In this document: positions 10,231 to 21,579 of the stretch, one piece after another
How the letters are laid out: the number at the start of each line of letters is the position of its first letter
Numbering within the stretch: the stretch's first letter is position 1
Assembly: GCA_963932465.1 (NCBI GenBank)
Contig: OZ010792.1
Location: forward strand, 515,081,100-515,145,099
Reading direction: 5' to 3'
Source of the DNA: Maratus speciosus
Taxonomy: Eukaryota; Arthropoda; Arachnida; Araneae; Salticidae
DNA length: 64,000 nt
Program-made: the position numbers and the translations under genes
The notes under the pieces: generated by a model
The model's database searches: none
Told to the model about the DNA's origin: nothing
Seen by the model: the letters and a program-made list of their open reading frames with translations, nothing else

Positions 10231-12099
10231 CTGTACAAATGAAAAATTTGAAATAATTTAAAAGATTGCTTGTTTTTTAAATAAATTTATATTTAGTTTT
10301 CTTTTGTTTTGTTCTTTTTGTTAAAATTATGAATATCAGGAAACTATTGTTGTAAATCTTCAGTATTTAATTGAAATAGTTTTATGGATCAGTGGTGAGG
10401 TAAAATTTAGTACTAATTGTTTTCTTTATATTTGTAGTACAGTCAGTTTTATGTTTCTAGTTGGCCAAAAATTTGTTAATTTGTATGGGGTTGTATCATA
10501 TGTTTTGTGGTAAGGGATTTTTTATATTGTACAATACAAAGCAGCAGTAAAACACCTATTTTAATAGCTGATTGGCTTTCATTATTTTTCATAATTTGAA
10601 ATAATAACCATAGAATGTATTGTCCAAAGTTGTTAAATTTGGCAAAAAAATCTAACTTAAACTGTTGTGTAATTAAAATATAACATTTAAAAGGAAAATT
10701 TTGAAAAGACTTTTGCATTTTATGTAAATATTATTATGGTTGCATCCAGCTGTTTTTTCTATGGGCAGCAAACTCTAATCTTGTCCATTTTATTTATCTA
10801 TTTGCCATACTTCATATACTTTTCTTAATGTCTCTGCTTTCACAGTCTTTTCTCAACTCTCTTGCATCAATGCACTTTTTTAGGTAAAGGAATCAACAAA
10901 GAAAGTTTTACATTGTTGAAAGGTTCAACAATAGCAATAACATTATAATAAAATTCCAGCATCTTTTCGTTTCAATGACCATCTTGGTCTATTTGAAAAT
11001 TTTCTGGTTTAGACATAAATTTTGACACCATTTCAAATCCCAAAAGCGTTCTTTCCGGTTTGGAAATAGAAACATGTGATGTTTTACCATAGCTAATAAT
11101 GTATCTGATATTATACCTGCCCAGATAATGCTGAATGTGTCTGCTCTTTTACTGCAAATACATCTGAACCACTTCCTTCACTTAGGTGTTCTGCTTATCT
11201 CTCTACGTATAACTTTATAAAAAAGATTTATATTAAGGAGATTAGGTTAAGAAGTTAGCAGGCATTTATCTAAAACTAATTGAAGGGGATCCAGCTATAT
11301 ATTAGGTAAATACAAAGTTTTGGCAGCTTTGTAACAGTTTCGTATTCAAAAGTATGATTGTATGGCAATGTGCATGTATATTTGTCTGAATTTTTACCTG
11401 CATCTGTGTTTTAATAGGTTATTATTGAACAAAAGATCCATATAAAAAAGGACTAGCTGGCTTCGCTGGCTAGTGGGGCCCCAGAACCTCTAGCGAAAAA
11501 CTAACCTCAAACCAAACAAAACTGTCTCGTCTCCCTGCTGTGGTAAGCCCCTCATTACATAAAAAAATTTCCTAAAATCTGACCTGGGGCCGAATGAATC
11601 TCTGACTCGTTTCCCTTTTGCCGATGGAACCATATTTAATCATAAATTGTTTATGATAATTAACGGTTTTAATTTCCACACGAGTTTATGCATATATAAT
11701 CATATTACATTGCCTGTAAGCCAGATTTTTATGTTGATGGATCTCCCTCCCAACTCCAAAGTCAAGTTTAATGTTTTTTTAATTAAGATTCTTTAATTTA
11801 CTTTCAAAATTTTGAATGTTATCTTGCAACTTTTATCTCCTGAAACAATTTAGTAGCTTTTTGCTAGAATCCACATTAGTCAGAGATAATGGTAGCATAT
11901 GAGACTAATACAAAACTACTCTGCAATAAATTGTTTACTTTTTATGTTTATCATTTTATTTAAACTTGAATTGTTATTCAGCCTCAAACTTTCAATCACT
12001 ATTCCCACTCTTCTTGAGGGCTGATATATCTCTCACCGGGATGAATGTATCTTCTTTCCCTCATTTCTGGCTTATGTGCTTCTCTCTCTAGTGGACATA
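10231..12099. other. Gene-free AT-rich stretch
   Basis: No coding signal. The only structured spot is a short GC-rich hairpin near 11449-11472 (actagc ... gctagt around tggcttcgctg), followed by tggggccccagaacc. A similar ctaggggg...gccccctat hairpin sits at the left end of the palindromic element at 2380. Confidence 0.5.
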
Positions 12100-12182
12100 C
12101 AGTACCGCCTTCCGTTCCACTGTAATTTTGGAAATACAGTAAATGAAACCGAACATTACAGATTGGACGGAAGGTGGTACTG
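12100..12182. repeat. 83-bp imperfect hairpin (micro-MITE or small-RNA-precursor-like)
   Basis: The left arm cagtaccgccttccgt pairs with the right arm acggaaggtggtactg. Pairing continues through ctgtaat/attacag after a small bulge, leaving a terminal loop of about 30 nt. One mismatch is a G-U pair in RNA. It is flanked by TA on the left but not on the right. It overlaps a 77-codon frame that I do not believe is a gene. Confidence 0.6.
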
Positions 12183-12309
12183 CATGCTTACCGGACAGAG
12201 AAGCCCACAAACGAGAAAGGGGGGAAAGCAGACATACGCCACGCCTGCAAGGAATATAACAGCCCCCAAGAAGACAGGGAATAGCCATCGAAAGCACCTG
12301 ACTGAATAA

Positions 12310-13376
12310 GAACAAAAGTAAAAAATCAAATAATAATAGATTTGAATTTGACCTGTAATGAATAAATGTCATAACAAATAATTTGGTTTCAATACTTTCT
12401 GCTATATTTTGAGTTTTGTAGTATTTAAAGCACTTGGCAATTTTGTACTAACTGTTTTACATATATATAGAGAGAGAGATTAAGTTTCTATTTTTGTACT
12501 GATGCTTTGTGTTTTATCGATTGTAAAAATACTTGTTAGATTTAAAATAAACAATTTTGATATTACTTTAGTTTTATTTTTATGTTTATTAATTATAATG
12601 GGCATAATGAGTTTCTAGTAACTTTAAGGTATAGCAGAAGAACGTGTAGTAATCTTTTTGAAAAAAGAAAGGCTCTTTTCATGTATAAAAGTTAGAGCCT
12701 CGTGTAATTTTAAGTTTACAATTGAGTGATTTTTAAGCAAATATCATAAACTGCTCAATTAGAAAATTTATAAAAAATATGTATAGTCAGTAGCAGAAGC
12801 TTTGCTTAAAAATTATTTAAGACTGTTCTCAAATCCAAAGGGCCAACTTTCTGACATAAGTTTTAATTCATTTTTGTTCGCAAACGCATGAAACTAGCAG
12901 GTGTTGTTATTCAGAAACTATGTGATCAAACTGTTTTTTTCCGTTTTCTTGTAAACGCAATAGATCTTTCAGAAAATACTGTCAAAGTTGGCATTTAGAA
13001 CTGAACTTCCGAACGAAAGAAGAAAATCCAGTCAGTAAATGGAGAAAAATGCCGTATCACGTGATCAAAATCTCTTATAACTCAATAGGTAACTGGTTGA
13101 TCAAAAAATGGAAAACACAGTTCGATTCCAAATCGCTTCCATGGTGAGGCTTTCCAATTTTATATCTTTCCGTTAAAAAATGAATTTGTAAATGTGTCAA
13201 AACGTTTTGTGCTCGTTGAGCAGAGCAGTTGAGAATAGCCTTAACTTCCCATTGCTTTTAGCTGTGACTATTTATTAAAAAAACACAGAAGCAATAAACA
13301 AGAATTGGCTTTGGCACATACCATAAAAATGTTTGAAATCAAACATATTACAAAAGAAAGCAATGATTTCATAGTA
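12310..13376. other. Gene-free AT-rich stretch
   Basis: Contains a short (ga)n tract near 12470 and no coding or repeat-end signal that I could recognise. Confidence 0.5.
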
Positions 13377-14006
13377 CAGTAGACTCATTCAAATTCGCAC
13401 ATAATCGCAGATGTACACAATAAAACTTTTTCAGATGGAGGGTCAAAATGACAAAAAATTTTAGTTTTATATCATTCCGTATGTATTTTAATATGTAATT
13501 CTCGATATGACTGAACTCATGGTTTTTCATGAAGGAAGCATAAATTTATTTCTGAAAAAAAAAATCAAGATTTTGCTTATATCAATGGTAATCACAATCT
13601 TTTTAGCAAATATGTTTATGTAATAATCGAGCTTTTCTGTTATTAAGTCTGGCTAAACCTGAAGCAAAACTTCCTTTTTTCATGATTTTGATATAAATTA
13701 ATTGGGTACCTTTAAGAGGAAAGTTTCTTTGAATAATTCAAGGAAAATGTACCTCATCTTGATTATGGATATTTAATTGTACATCATTTACTTGACCTTT
13801 ACTTTTAATCATTTTAAAAATTATCTTGATTTTTATTATTTTAGTTTATTACTTTGCTTAATTATTTTACTATATTGCAAGCATTCATTATAATTTTGAT
13901 TGCATTATTACATTCAAATTACATTTTAAAAAAAGTAAACAAATCAATGACCAGAAATCCACACAACCTCTGGTGCCAAGCTGTGCGGATTTGAGAGAGT
14001 CTACTG
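13377..14006. mobile_element. TA-flanked MITE, pogo/Tigger type
   Basis: Terminal inverted repeats CAGTAGACTCATTCAAAT and, inverted, ATTTGAGAGAGTCTACTG are flanked by TA on both sides, with further pairing (cgcaca/tgtgcg). It is 630 bp with no open frame. TA duplications and CAGT-type ends fit pogo/Tigger non-autonomous elements. Confidence 0.8.
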
Positions 14007-14008
14007 TA

Positions 14009-15224
14009 TTTGGTTTCTTTTTTTTTCAGTTTAGTAATTTAGAAGTGTCAATTCAAAAGGATTGATGATTGTATTTGAGGAAATATTCACTTTGAATTTT
14101 TCTGACAAGTTATAATAATGGGTGCTGGTCCATTTTCAGTCAATATATGTAAAATGCAGAAGTGCATTTTCAAATTAATCTCTAGGGTGAAAGTGATATT
14201 AAAGACAATTATGATATAATTTAATGAGTACATTTTTTCTGAAATATAAAATTTTGAACATGTTACATGAAATCATTAGCGGATTTGGATAAATCCTACA
14301 TTATATGAAAGACTGTCAAAATGAATAGACTGCAAGGACAGTGATGTGAATGGACTCTTTGAATGTCCCAGGGACCCAACCATTTTTTAAATGTGGGTGT
14401 AATTTCAAATAAAAACTAAATATTTATTTATATAAATATAATAAACATTTCTAAAATTAAGATTCAGACTTCTTTGACTTCAGGACTTCTTTGAAACTTA
14501 AATGATTTGAATTTACAACTGGTTTTTAAATTATTTTTCAAAAGCATTTTTGTTATGCAAATCAGTCATTCACATCATATGTATACAAAAAAAAAAAAAA
14601 AAAAAAAAAAAATTCAACATTAGATTTTAGAAATCTGCAAAATAAATATATTTTAATAAAAATTTTCAGAGCATATTTTTTTTTTTTGGAGAAAAAAGAT
14701 GAGATTGCTCTTATGAAAACTTTTAAAATTAACACATCCCGTCAGATGCGTTTTTGTGTTCTGTTTGTGCTCCATCATCAACTTATAAGTGTTTGATTTA
14801 GTGTAGTGTATTTCTGACATCTGCACTGATGAAGTAAACCACAAATGAAAGAAACCATAGTACTAAAGATTTACATAATTGATAAAACTCATTACTAAAT
14901 TATTCTTGCTGGACCAATAAAACTGTATCACACATCACATTTTTTTCAACTTTCACATATAAACTGATGGACGACCAATGTGTATGCTGAGGTATAGAGA
15001 AATTGCTAATTTTCTAAACAACTTGCTATAGAAAAACTGGCGCTTTTATTAAAACAAGCATGCATTTGAAGCTTTATGTACAGTTGGTCAAAAAAAAAAA
15101 AAAAATCTAATTTGAATAAAAAATATCATAGAGAAATGAAACTGGTATCAATCAACATGGATTGTCTATTTCAATTTAACCTATTAAAACTTTCCTTAGG
15201 GTTTCATCTACATGATAAGGTGAA
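14009..15224. other. Gene-free stretch with poly-A tracts
   Basis: Includes an A run of about 25 at 14587-14611 and shorter runs at 14679-14689 (T) and 15091-15106 (A). No identifiable retroposon body. Confidence 0.5.
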
Positions 15225-15350
15225 CACAAATTTTTAATTTTTTCAATGTAAACCTCCAAATTTGACCACAAATTTTTAATTTTTTCAATGTAAACCTCCA
15301 AATTTGACCACAAATTTTTAATTTTTTCAATGTAAACCTCCAAATTTGAC
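15225..15350. repeat. 42-bp tandem repeat, three near-identical copies
   Basis: Units begin at 15225, 15267 and 15309 and are almost identical. Because 42 is a multiple of three, the minus strand reads an open 66-codon frame with a 14-residue peptide (S-N-L-E-V-Y-I-E-K-I-K-N-L-W) three times. This is a repeat-generated frame, not a supported gene. Confidence 0.9.
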
Positions 15351-15914
15351 AATGCAGTTAGAAAGAACACACTCAACTACCCGAAGTACTATTTTAAGAG
15401 ACGTTTCTACAATTGAAGATTTATTAGAGGTAGGAATTATAAGTAACACGAATTTTATAAACACTTTTTTAAGAGAAAAATCTTTCACTCTGAGAACTCA
15501 TTAGTCCTATGTCTACTAACTCTTGGACTAATTGTGAAATGTCTTAAAAATTTGTAATTGGGCTAAATTGAGTTGTTTTCTTTCCGATTGTTATCAAATT
15601 GGGGGGGGTTATATTAAAAATATAAAGTTACTGTTCATTTTAATATGTAGATGACCCCTTGATTAAAAATTTTAAAGTCTTAAAATTGAAGTAGACAGCA
15701 ATTTTATTTCACTTCTATAATTTGTATTAGAGTTAATACGGTTTATTTATTTATTTTTTTTGACCGACTGATACATTTTTTATAAAATAGTTTCAATATA
15801 TTTACAGGCTTCAAATATATGCTCATTTTATTAAGTGAACCAGTTTTCTCTTAGGAGGCGTGCAGGATTGGTAATTATTTTATATCTCGCCAATGCACCT
15901 TAAACCTAAAAATA

Positions 15915-16620
15915 CATGTAAATTTTGAGTATTTTCATGCTCAAAAATGAGCATATAGAGGTCAGTTCATACTCATTTTTGAAACATAGACATGCTCAAA
16001 AATGAGCACATAGAGGTCAGTTCGTACTCATTTTTGAAACATGGGCGTGCTCAAAAATGAGCACATACAGATCAGTTCATACTCATTTTTGAAACATGGA
16101 CGTACTCAAAAATGAGCACATGGAGGTCAGTTCATACTCATTTTTGAAACATAGACATGCTCAAAAATGAGCACATACAGATCAGTTCATACTCATTTTT
16201 GAAACATGGACGTACTCAAAAATGAGCACATGGAGGTCAGTTCATACTCATTTTTGAAACATGGACGTACTCAAAAATGAGCACATGGAGGTCAGTTCAT
16301 ACTCATTTTTGAAACATGGACGTACTCAAAAATGAGCACATACAGATCAGTTCATACTCATTTTTGAAACATGGACATACTCAAAAATGAGCACATACAG
16401 ATCAGTTCATACTCATTTTTGAAACATGGACATACTCAAAAATGAGCACATAGAGGTCAGTTCATACTCATTTTTGAAACATGGACATACTCAAAAATGA
16501 GCACATAGAGGTCAGTTCATACTCATTTTTGAAACATGGACATACTCAAAAATGAGCACATAGTGGTCAGTTCATACTCATTTTTGAAACATTGGCATAC
16601 TCAAAAATGAGCACATGATG
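15915..16620. repeat. 55-bp satellite-like array of palindromic units
   Basis: Twelve units with an exact 55-bp period start gtcag/atcag at 15961, 16016, 16071 and so on to 16566. Each unit contains an 11-bp perfect inverted repeat, CTCATTTTTGA ... TCAAAAATGAG, around a ~13-nt loop (aacatggacgtac). The right flank at 16650-16760 has diverged half-units. Unit subtypes (tagaggtcag, tacagatcag, tggaggtcag) are intermixed. Confidence 0.95.
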
Positions 16621-16939
16621 TTTCATTATTAAGTGTGTGCATGTTTTCAGAAATGAGTATATACATGTTTCAAACTTGAGTAATTTTGTTTCGGAGCCAT
16701 TTTGACGATGCGGCATACTCAGATTTGAGTATTTTTTACTCATTTTTGAAAACGTCGTTTTTAGAGTGATCCTATTTTTCAAACTCTTCGATTTTTCATG
16801 GCCCTGTATTTCATTTAAATTACAATTCAAAGATATATTTTAATTGAAAATGAGACGCTTAATCCGACGCAGTAAACTGTTAGTTAATAGGATTATAATT
16901 TTTGGAGTTATAAGGATGTTTCTTTTAATCAATTCGACA

Positions 16940-19735
16940 CTACTCGATTATCCCGTCGACCCCAAAACAATCGCCAAACTATAAGATTAAATGCCAATAA
17001 TGGCCTATCGTAAATGTCACCTTCACTTGACATTAAACACGTTACATGCGTCTGTTGCGCCACAAGTGCTTAAAATCGAATTAAAATAGTCGAATTAAAA
17101 TTCGACGTTTTATTTGTATTTTTATTCATCTTTTACTAATTTATTTGCTCTTTCGTTATTTAAAATAAGAATTATGCCAATCTATATATCTGTTCCGTCG
17201 CCAAATGCCGCCAAGTTTTTCGCCAACGTGGCGATATATCGCCAAATTTAGTGACCAAAATTACTCGCCAAAAGTGACGACAGCTTGGCGATATCTCTAA
17301 TATTTCGCCAAATTCCCATATAGGGTAAGGTGCCCTATTACCGCCCCCTAGTCACTTTTAGGCCCTTGGAAGTTGTAATTTTCAGTGAAAATCTACCAAA
17401 TTTGGATTTTACATAGACTAACTACCCACGCACATAGAGACATAGGTAAATATCATACAAAAAAAATTTTTAGAATGCGAAATTTTTTTTTTTCAAAAGT
17501 ATCTAAAAAATGCAAAAGAAAAAAATGCTCCCACCCAGTAAAGAAAGAAACAGGGGGCCATCAGCTGGAAAAAAGATGGCAGCCAGCACTGCCATCAGCG
17601 GTAAAGTGCAATTGTGTCATTACTTAAACTAGTACAAAAGTGTCCGTGCGGAATGCAGCTGGCCCATCAGTGATGGCCAGGAGCATGCCAGCATTGGTAT
17701 GCCATCGCATTACTTCAATCCGGCACTTTTCCTGCAGTGCTAGCACCTATCCTACTGCTATTCCTTTGCTGCCCCAGCACTTTCTCTTACAAAAATTTCT
17801 TCTAGAATTCTATAAAAAAACCAAAGTATTATAGAATTATGGCCTTTTTTTCTATAAGCTAGTTTCACCAAGAGCTATAGAAATATCTGTAGAAATATTT
17901 GAACTTGCAGCGGTTTCCATTTGGTCACCCTCCCAAGTACTAACCGCGCTCGGTGCTGTTTGGTTTTCGTGATCGGACATGAGCAAGTACTTTCAGTGTA
18001 TTCTACGACCGCTCGTAGTTTTAAGCTCTCATTACACTATTTCAAGTTTGTTTCTTTTGTGATTTACTTTCCAATCATTAAACTGGTATAGAAATTATTG
18101 TATTGTATAGAAATCCTGTATATTTTATACGCTTTATTTGTTACGCCTTTTTTTTTTTTATTATTGATTCTCAACTGTGTAAATTATGAAAACCGAAATC
18201 CTTTGTAACTTAGTAAAACCAGATTTAAGGAGAAAAAAAAAGGGCGTTGAAATGAAGAATTTATTTATTTATTCATTTACTTATTTATTTTGTTGGTGGC
18301 AGTGGTGCTATATTTTTTATAGTTAAAAAAAATAGCTTCACAGCTTAAATTATGTTAAGATATTCATTTCAGATTTGCGCTCAAATACTCAATGTCTTCG
18401 ATATTCTCAACGCCACCTAGCGTAAGGGTTATCAGCAATAATACAGCAAAAGTTCGTGCACTTCCATGTAGTGGTGGGCCAGCGCATAAGATAAAACGGA
18501 AGCCTAACAGAATTTCATCTGATGATTTCCAACAGCAAAGTTGACTGAACCTGTCCGGCAGTGGTCATGCAGTGGTAGACCATTAGCCAGCACTTCTCCA
18601 TCATTGCCAGCACTTATCTTGCTGCTGGCCAGCAATTTCCTCTTTGCTGGGCAATTTCGTCCCCCCAAAATTTCCAATACGCCGAGGCTTAATTTATAAC
18701 TAAATCAAAATTTATCTCTAAATGAGTAAGTAATTTAATTTACATTAATGTAAGGCACAAAGAAATGTACTAATTATCAGTGGAAAAATAACATAACGAA
18801 ACATTAGCATAGTTGCCAACCTCCCGATTTTTTTCATACCAATATTTTTATGCAGAAATACTTGCTTTATACAATCGCAGTTTTAACGCAATTAAATAAA
18901 GAAAACATTTTTGTAAGATTTTACTGGTATCCAAAAAAATCGGGCGATTGGCAACAATGCATTAGCCATCTAAACATGAGGAAAAAATTGAAAAAAATTT
19001 CATGAAAAAGCATTCTTAATTTCGTCCCCGGGACAAAAATAAGAACTGCATGGGGGGCGAAATTAGGACCACGCTACTTCCCAATATTACGGATCTTCAG
19101 TTCCCGTAAGATGAACTGAGCGTCCTAAAATTCACTGTATGCTACTGTCTGTATCTTACCAATGTAAAATACATGCAATGAATAAGAAATAAATACTTAC
19201 AATACAGTAAATAACGTTCTACAAACGACGTAATAAGAACTCAGGTCTTCTAAAAATAGGAAATTCGCAGCCTTTAATTTATGTATGCGTCTTGGCGAAC
19301 GAAACTTTCAACACTGACCCCTTTTACCTTCCATCCCCTGTGCCTCGCGTCATAAGTAGCGCCACTTTCGCAGAAACGGAGAAGTTAAGGGGTACAAAAT
19401 TAGGAGAGGAGATGAAATATGGGCACTTTACGCTACTTCCATTGTAAACGAATAGGGTTTGCTTGCTTATAGAAAATCAACAAATTGAGATATTTTAATG
19501 CAACAAAAACTAATATTAGCTTAAGGGATTATACTAATTATATTTAAGGGAGTCCGAGTAAATTAAATTATGAATAAAAGTAACATGATACAACGCTTAG
19601 CATGCTTTCCCAAACATAAATTTTAAGGGAGACTAAATTGGTCGCCAAGGGCGGCTAGTTTGTATTATTTTGCGAATAGTTTGGTGATTTATATAATTTA
19701 TTGAGATGGGTCGACGGGATAATCAAGTAGTACTC
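16940..19735. mobile_element. Possible composite element with inverted ends
   Basis: The sequence near 16940-16985 (actactcgattatcccgtcg, then caatcgccaaact) is matched in inverse orientation near 19680-19730 (agtttggtgat, then cgacgggataatcaagtagt). The 2.8-kb interior has no transposase. It contains a 5S-like sequence, several cgccaa-rich short repeats (17200-17310), and another possible inverted pair (gtaaggtgccc at 17329 and gggcactttac at 19420). Exact ends and target duplication could not be fixed. Confidence 0.45.
17905..18017 (-). rRNA. 5S rRNA-like sequence (pseudogene or 5S-derived SINE head)
   Basis: On the minus strand, GCGCGGTTAGTACTTGGGAG followed by GGTGACC matches the box C region of eukaryotic 5S rRNA with one or two changes. 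TGTCCGATCACGAAAAC and an A-A-x-C-A-G-C-A block match the preceding intermediate element and box A. The 5' part (ggtcgtagaatacactgaa) matches more weakly and the 3' third of 5S is replaced by unrelated sequence. It is therefore not a functional 5S gene. Either a pseudogene or the RNA polymerase III head of a 5S-derived (SINE3-type) retroposon would look like this. The minus-strand sequence continuing down to about 17640 would be the SINE body. Confidence 0.8.
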
Positions 19736-20539
19736 TCAATTTAGTAATAGAGCATTACGATGCATTAAAAATATTTAAATATACGTTTAAATTGTATTTT
19801 GGAATTGCAATGCATTTTATAAATAGTTTACACATGCTTTATTTTCATAGTTTATATTATGCATATCCATGATGGGTAAGTATTACGGTGGCCCCCAACG
19901 ACTAGTTATCGAAATGCCGTACTGCGCTTGCTATTGGGTGTATAAAAAAGTTGTAAGTATGAAAGTTGTAGAGAATTTTGCCCTCTTTAAGATTGTTATT
20001 AACAAATAACACGCTACGGCAACAGGTCTCGAGATATTTAAATAAAAGCAAAACAATTCCCAAAATTTTGTTGTTTTTTGCCCACAGAAAATTCTCCCTT
20101 GAGAAATTTTGTTGGAAAATTCGGTTTTTACATGTTGGCTTCAGTACATATAAGTTGAAAAGAAAAAATCTTCTATCCGACCTTTTGGAAGGCAACGCCT
20201 TTTTTTTGGGTACATTTTCCCTGGACTAATGGAGAACGTATTAAAGGAGACAGTGAATGTGGAATCTATATATATATTACGCTATCATACGTGGCACAGA
20301 AATTGCGATTATTTGTTTAATTGTTTACTGGCAACGCCCGAATGAAACGCATCTCATTGGTTATTGTGTAAAAGTCCTTTGACAGGATTTAGGGTGAGGT
20401 AAATCGGGTTTATTTACGTTTCGCTTTTTCGCTGCAATTATGGAGCTTCAAAATATCATTAGAAGTGCCCTTAAATATAGGGGTGCACAACCTTTTTAAG
20501 GGAAGGGCCACTTACAAAAATTTCTGGGTTGAAGAGAAC
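19736..20539. other. Gene-free stretch, with a hAT-like end fragment
   Basis: Overlapping small frames on both strands (19902-20229) show no recognisable domain. At 20480-20512 the text taggggtgcacaacc followed by ttaagggaagggcca looks like the start of a hAT MITE that is cut off by the Tc1 remnant beginning near 20540. Confidence 0.4.
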
Positions 20540-20834
20540 CACGTCAGTAACAAGGAGAGAGTCAACTAAGAATCGGTTCCGCCAACACAACATTAAGGTA
20601 CTTCCTTGGCCACCAAACTCACCAGACCTTAATCCCATCGAAAACTTATGTGTATAATGAAGAAAAAATTGCAAGAAAATCCTCCTTCAAGTAAATCTGA
20701 GTTAGTGGCCCGTATAAAGTCTATTTGGACTAATATTGATAGAAATCAGAAATGTTTGTAAACACCTTGTATATAGTATGCAAGATCGATTGTACGCTGT
20801 TATGAAAGCTAAAGGGGATGCTACAAAATATTAA
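20540..20834 (+). pseudogene. C-terminal remnant of a Tc1-type transposase
   Basis: The plus strand encodes, with interruptions, V-L-P-W-P-P-N-S-P-D-L-N-P-I-E-N-L. This is the conserved block around the third catalytic acidic residue of Tc1/mariner transposases. It continues with a basic K-K-K-L-Q segment, a region of S-E-L-V-A-R-I-K-S-I-W type, and ends ...A-K-G-D-A-T-K-Y-stop at 20834. The N-terminal DNA-binding domain and first catalytic aspartates are absent upstream, and stops interrupt the frame after the N-P-I-E-N block. It is a 5'-truncated, dead copy. Downstream to 21170 the motif attctaatattttga recurs several times, probably terminal-repeat debris. Confidence 0.85.
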
Positions 20835-21579
20835 CTACCATATTTACTTCATATTCCTAAGGTAATATTGTTGCGTAAAATAAAATATTCTAATATTTTG
20901 AACCAATCTAAATTTTATTCTAATATTTTGATGTGTTTCAGAAAGCTGTATACCTAATTTATTGTACTGTATTTTATATTTTGTAAATGTTAAAATCTTA
21001 GCTAAACATTCCAGATTTAATTTATAAGAAATTTAATTGCATTTACTTAATATCAAAAATAAATACATGAAAAATAATTTTTTTCCTATTACTTTTCTCA
21101 ATTATTCTAATATTTTGAATATGAGCTGTAATATCTCTATAAATACTCACATTCTTTTGTTATTTATATGCTTACGTACAGTCGCGAAAGAAAAAAACCC
21201 CTCACCACCTTGTACTAACTCTGCTGAAAAAAAAAAAATCGTATAAAAATGCAACTGGCAGTAACCGATTATTATTAACGTCTTGTAATTAATGTTATCC
21301 TTTAATTTTTCTTAGGGGATCTTCTATATATAGAAATTGTAACAAGTTTCAAAATTTTCAATGCTAACAACTGATTCGGACATCGTATTTGGCTTTCTCG
21401 GCGAATTTTACCTTCGGATATCAAACGCACACCTAATATTTGCGAAACAGATTGCAATGAGGGCAGTTTTTTTAAGCATAACTAAAAAAAACTATTTGGC
21501 GGAATACGCTGTAATTTTGGATTCGCATATTTGAAGCTTCTAGAAATCAATTTCTGTTGAAAAATTTGTAGGTTACATC

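Noticed and set aside
12076..12309. 77-codon plus-strand frame near the hairpin
   Set aside because: It reads through both arms of the hairpin and has an overlapping 94-codon frame on the other strand; no domain.
15176..15376. 66-codon minus-strand frame with a 14-residue repeat
   Set aside because: It is produced by a 42-bp tandem repeat whose length happens to be a multiple of three.
15915..16620. CRISPR-like regular spacing of repeats
   Set aside because: The whole 55-bp unit repeats; there are no unique spacers, no adjacent cas-like genes, and the genome is eukaryotic.
17905..18017. Functional 5S rRNA gene
   Set aside because: The 3' third is missing and the 5' part is diverged, and there is no T-run terminator at the expected place.
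19902..20229. Pair of overlapping 97- and 83-codon frames
   Set aside because: Opposite-strand shadows of each other with no domain or homologous feel; no splice or promoter signals.
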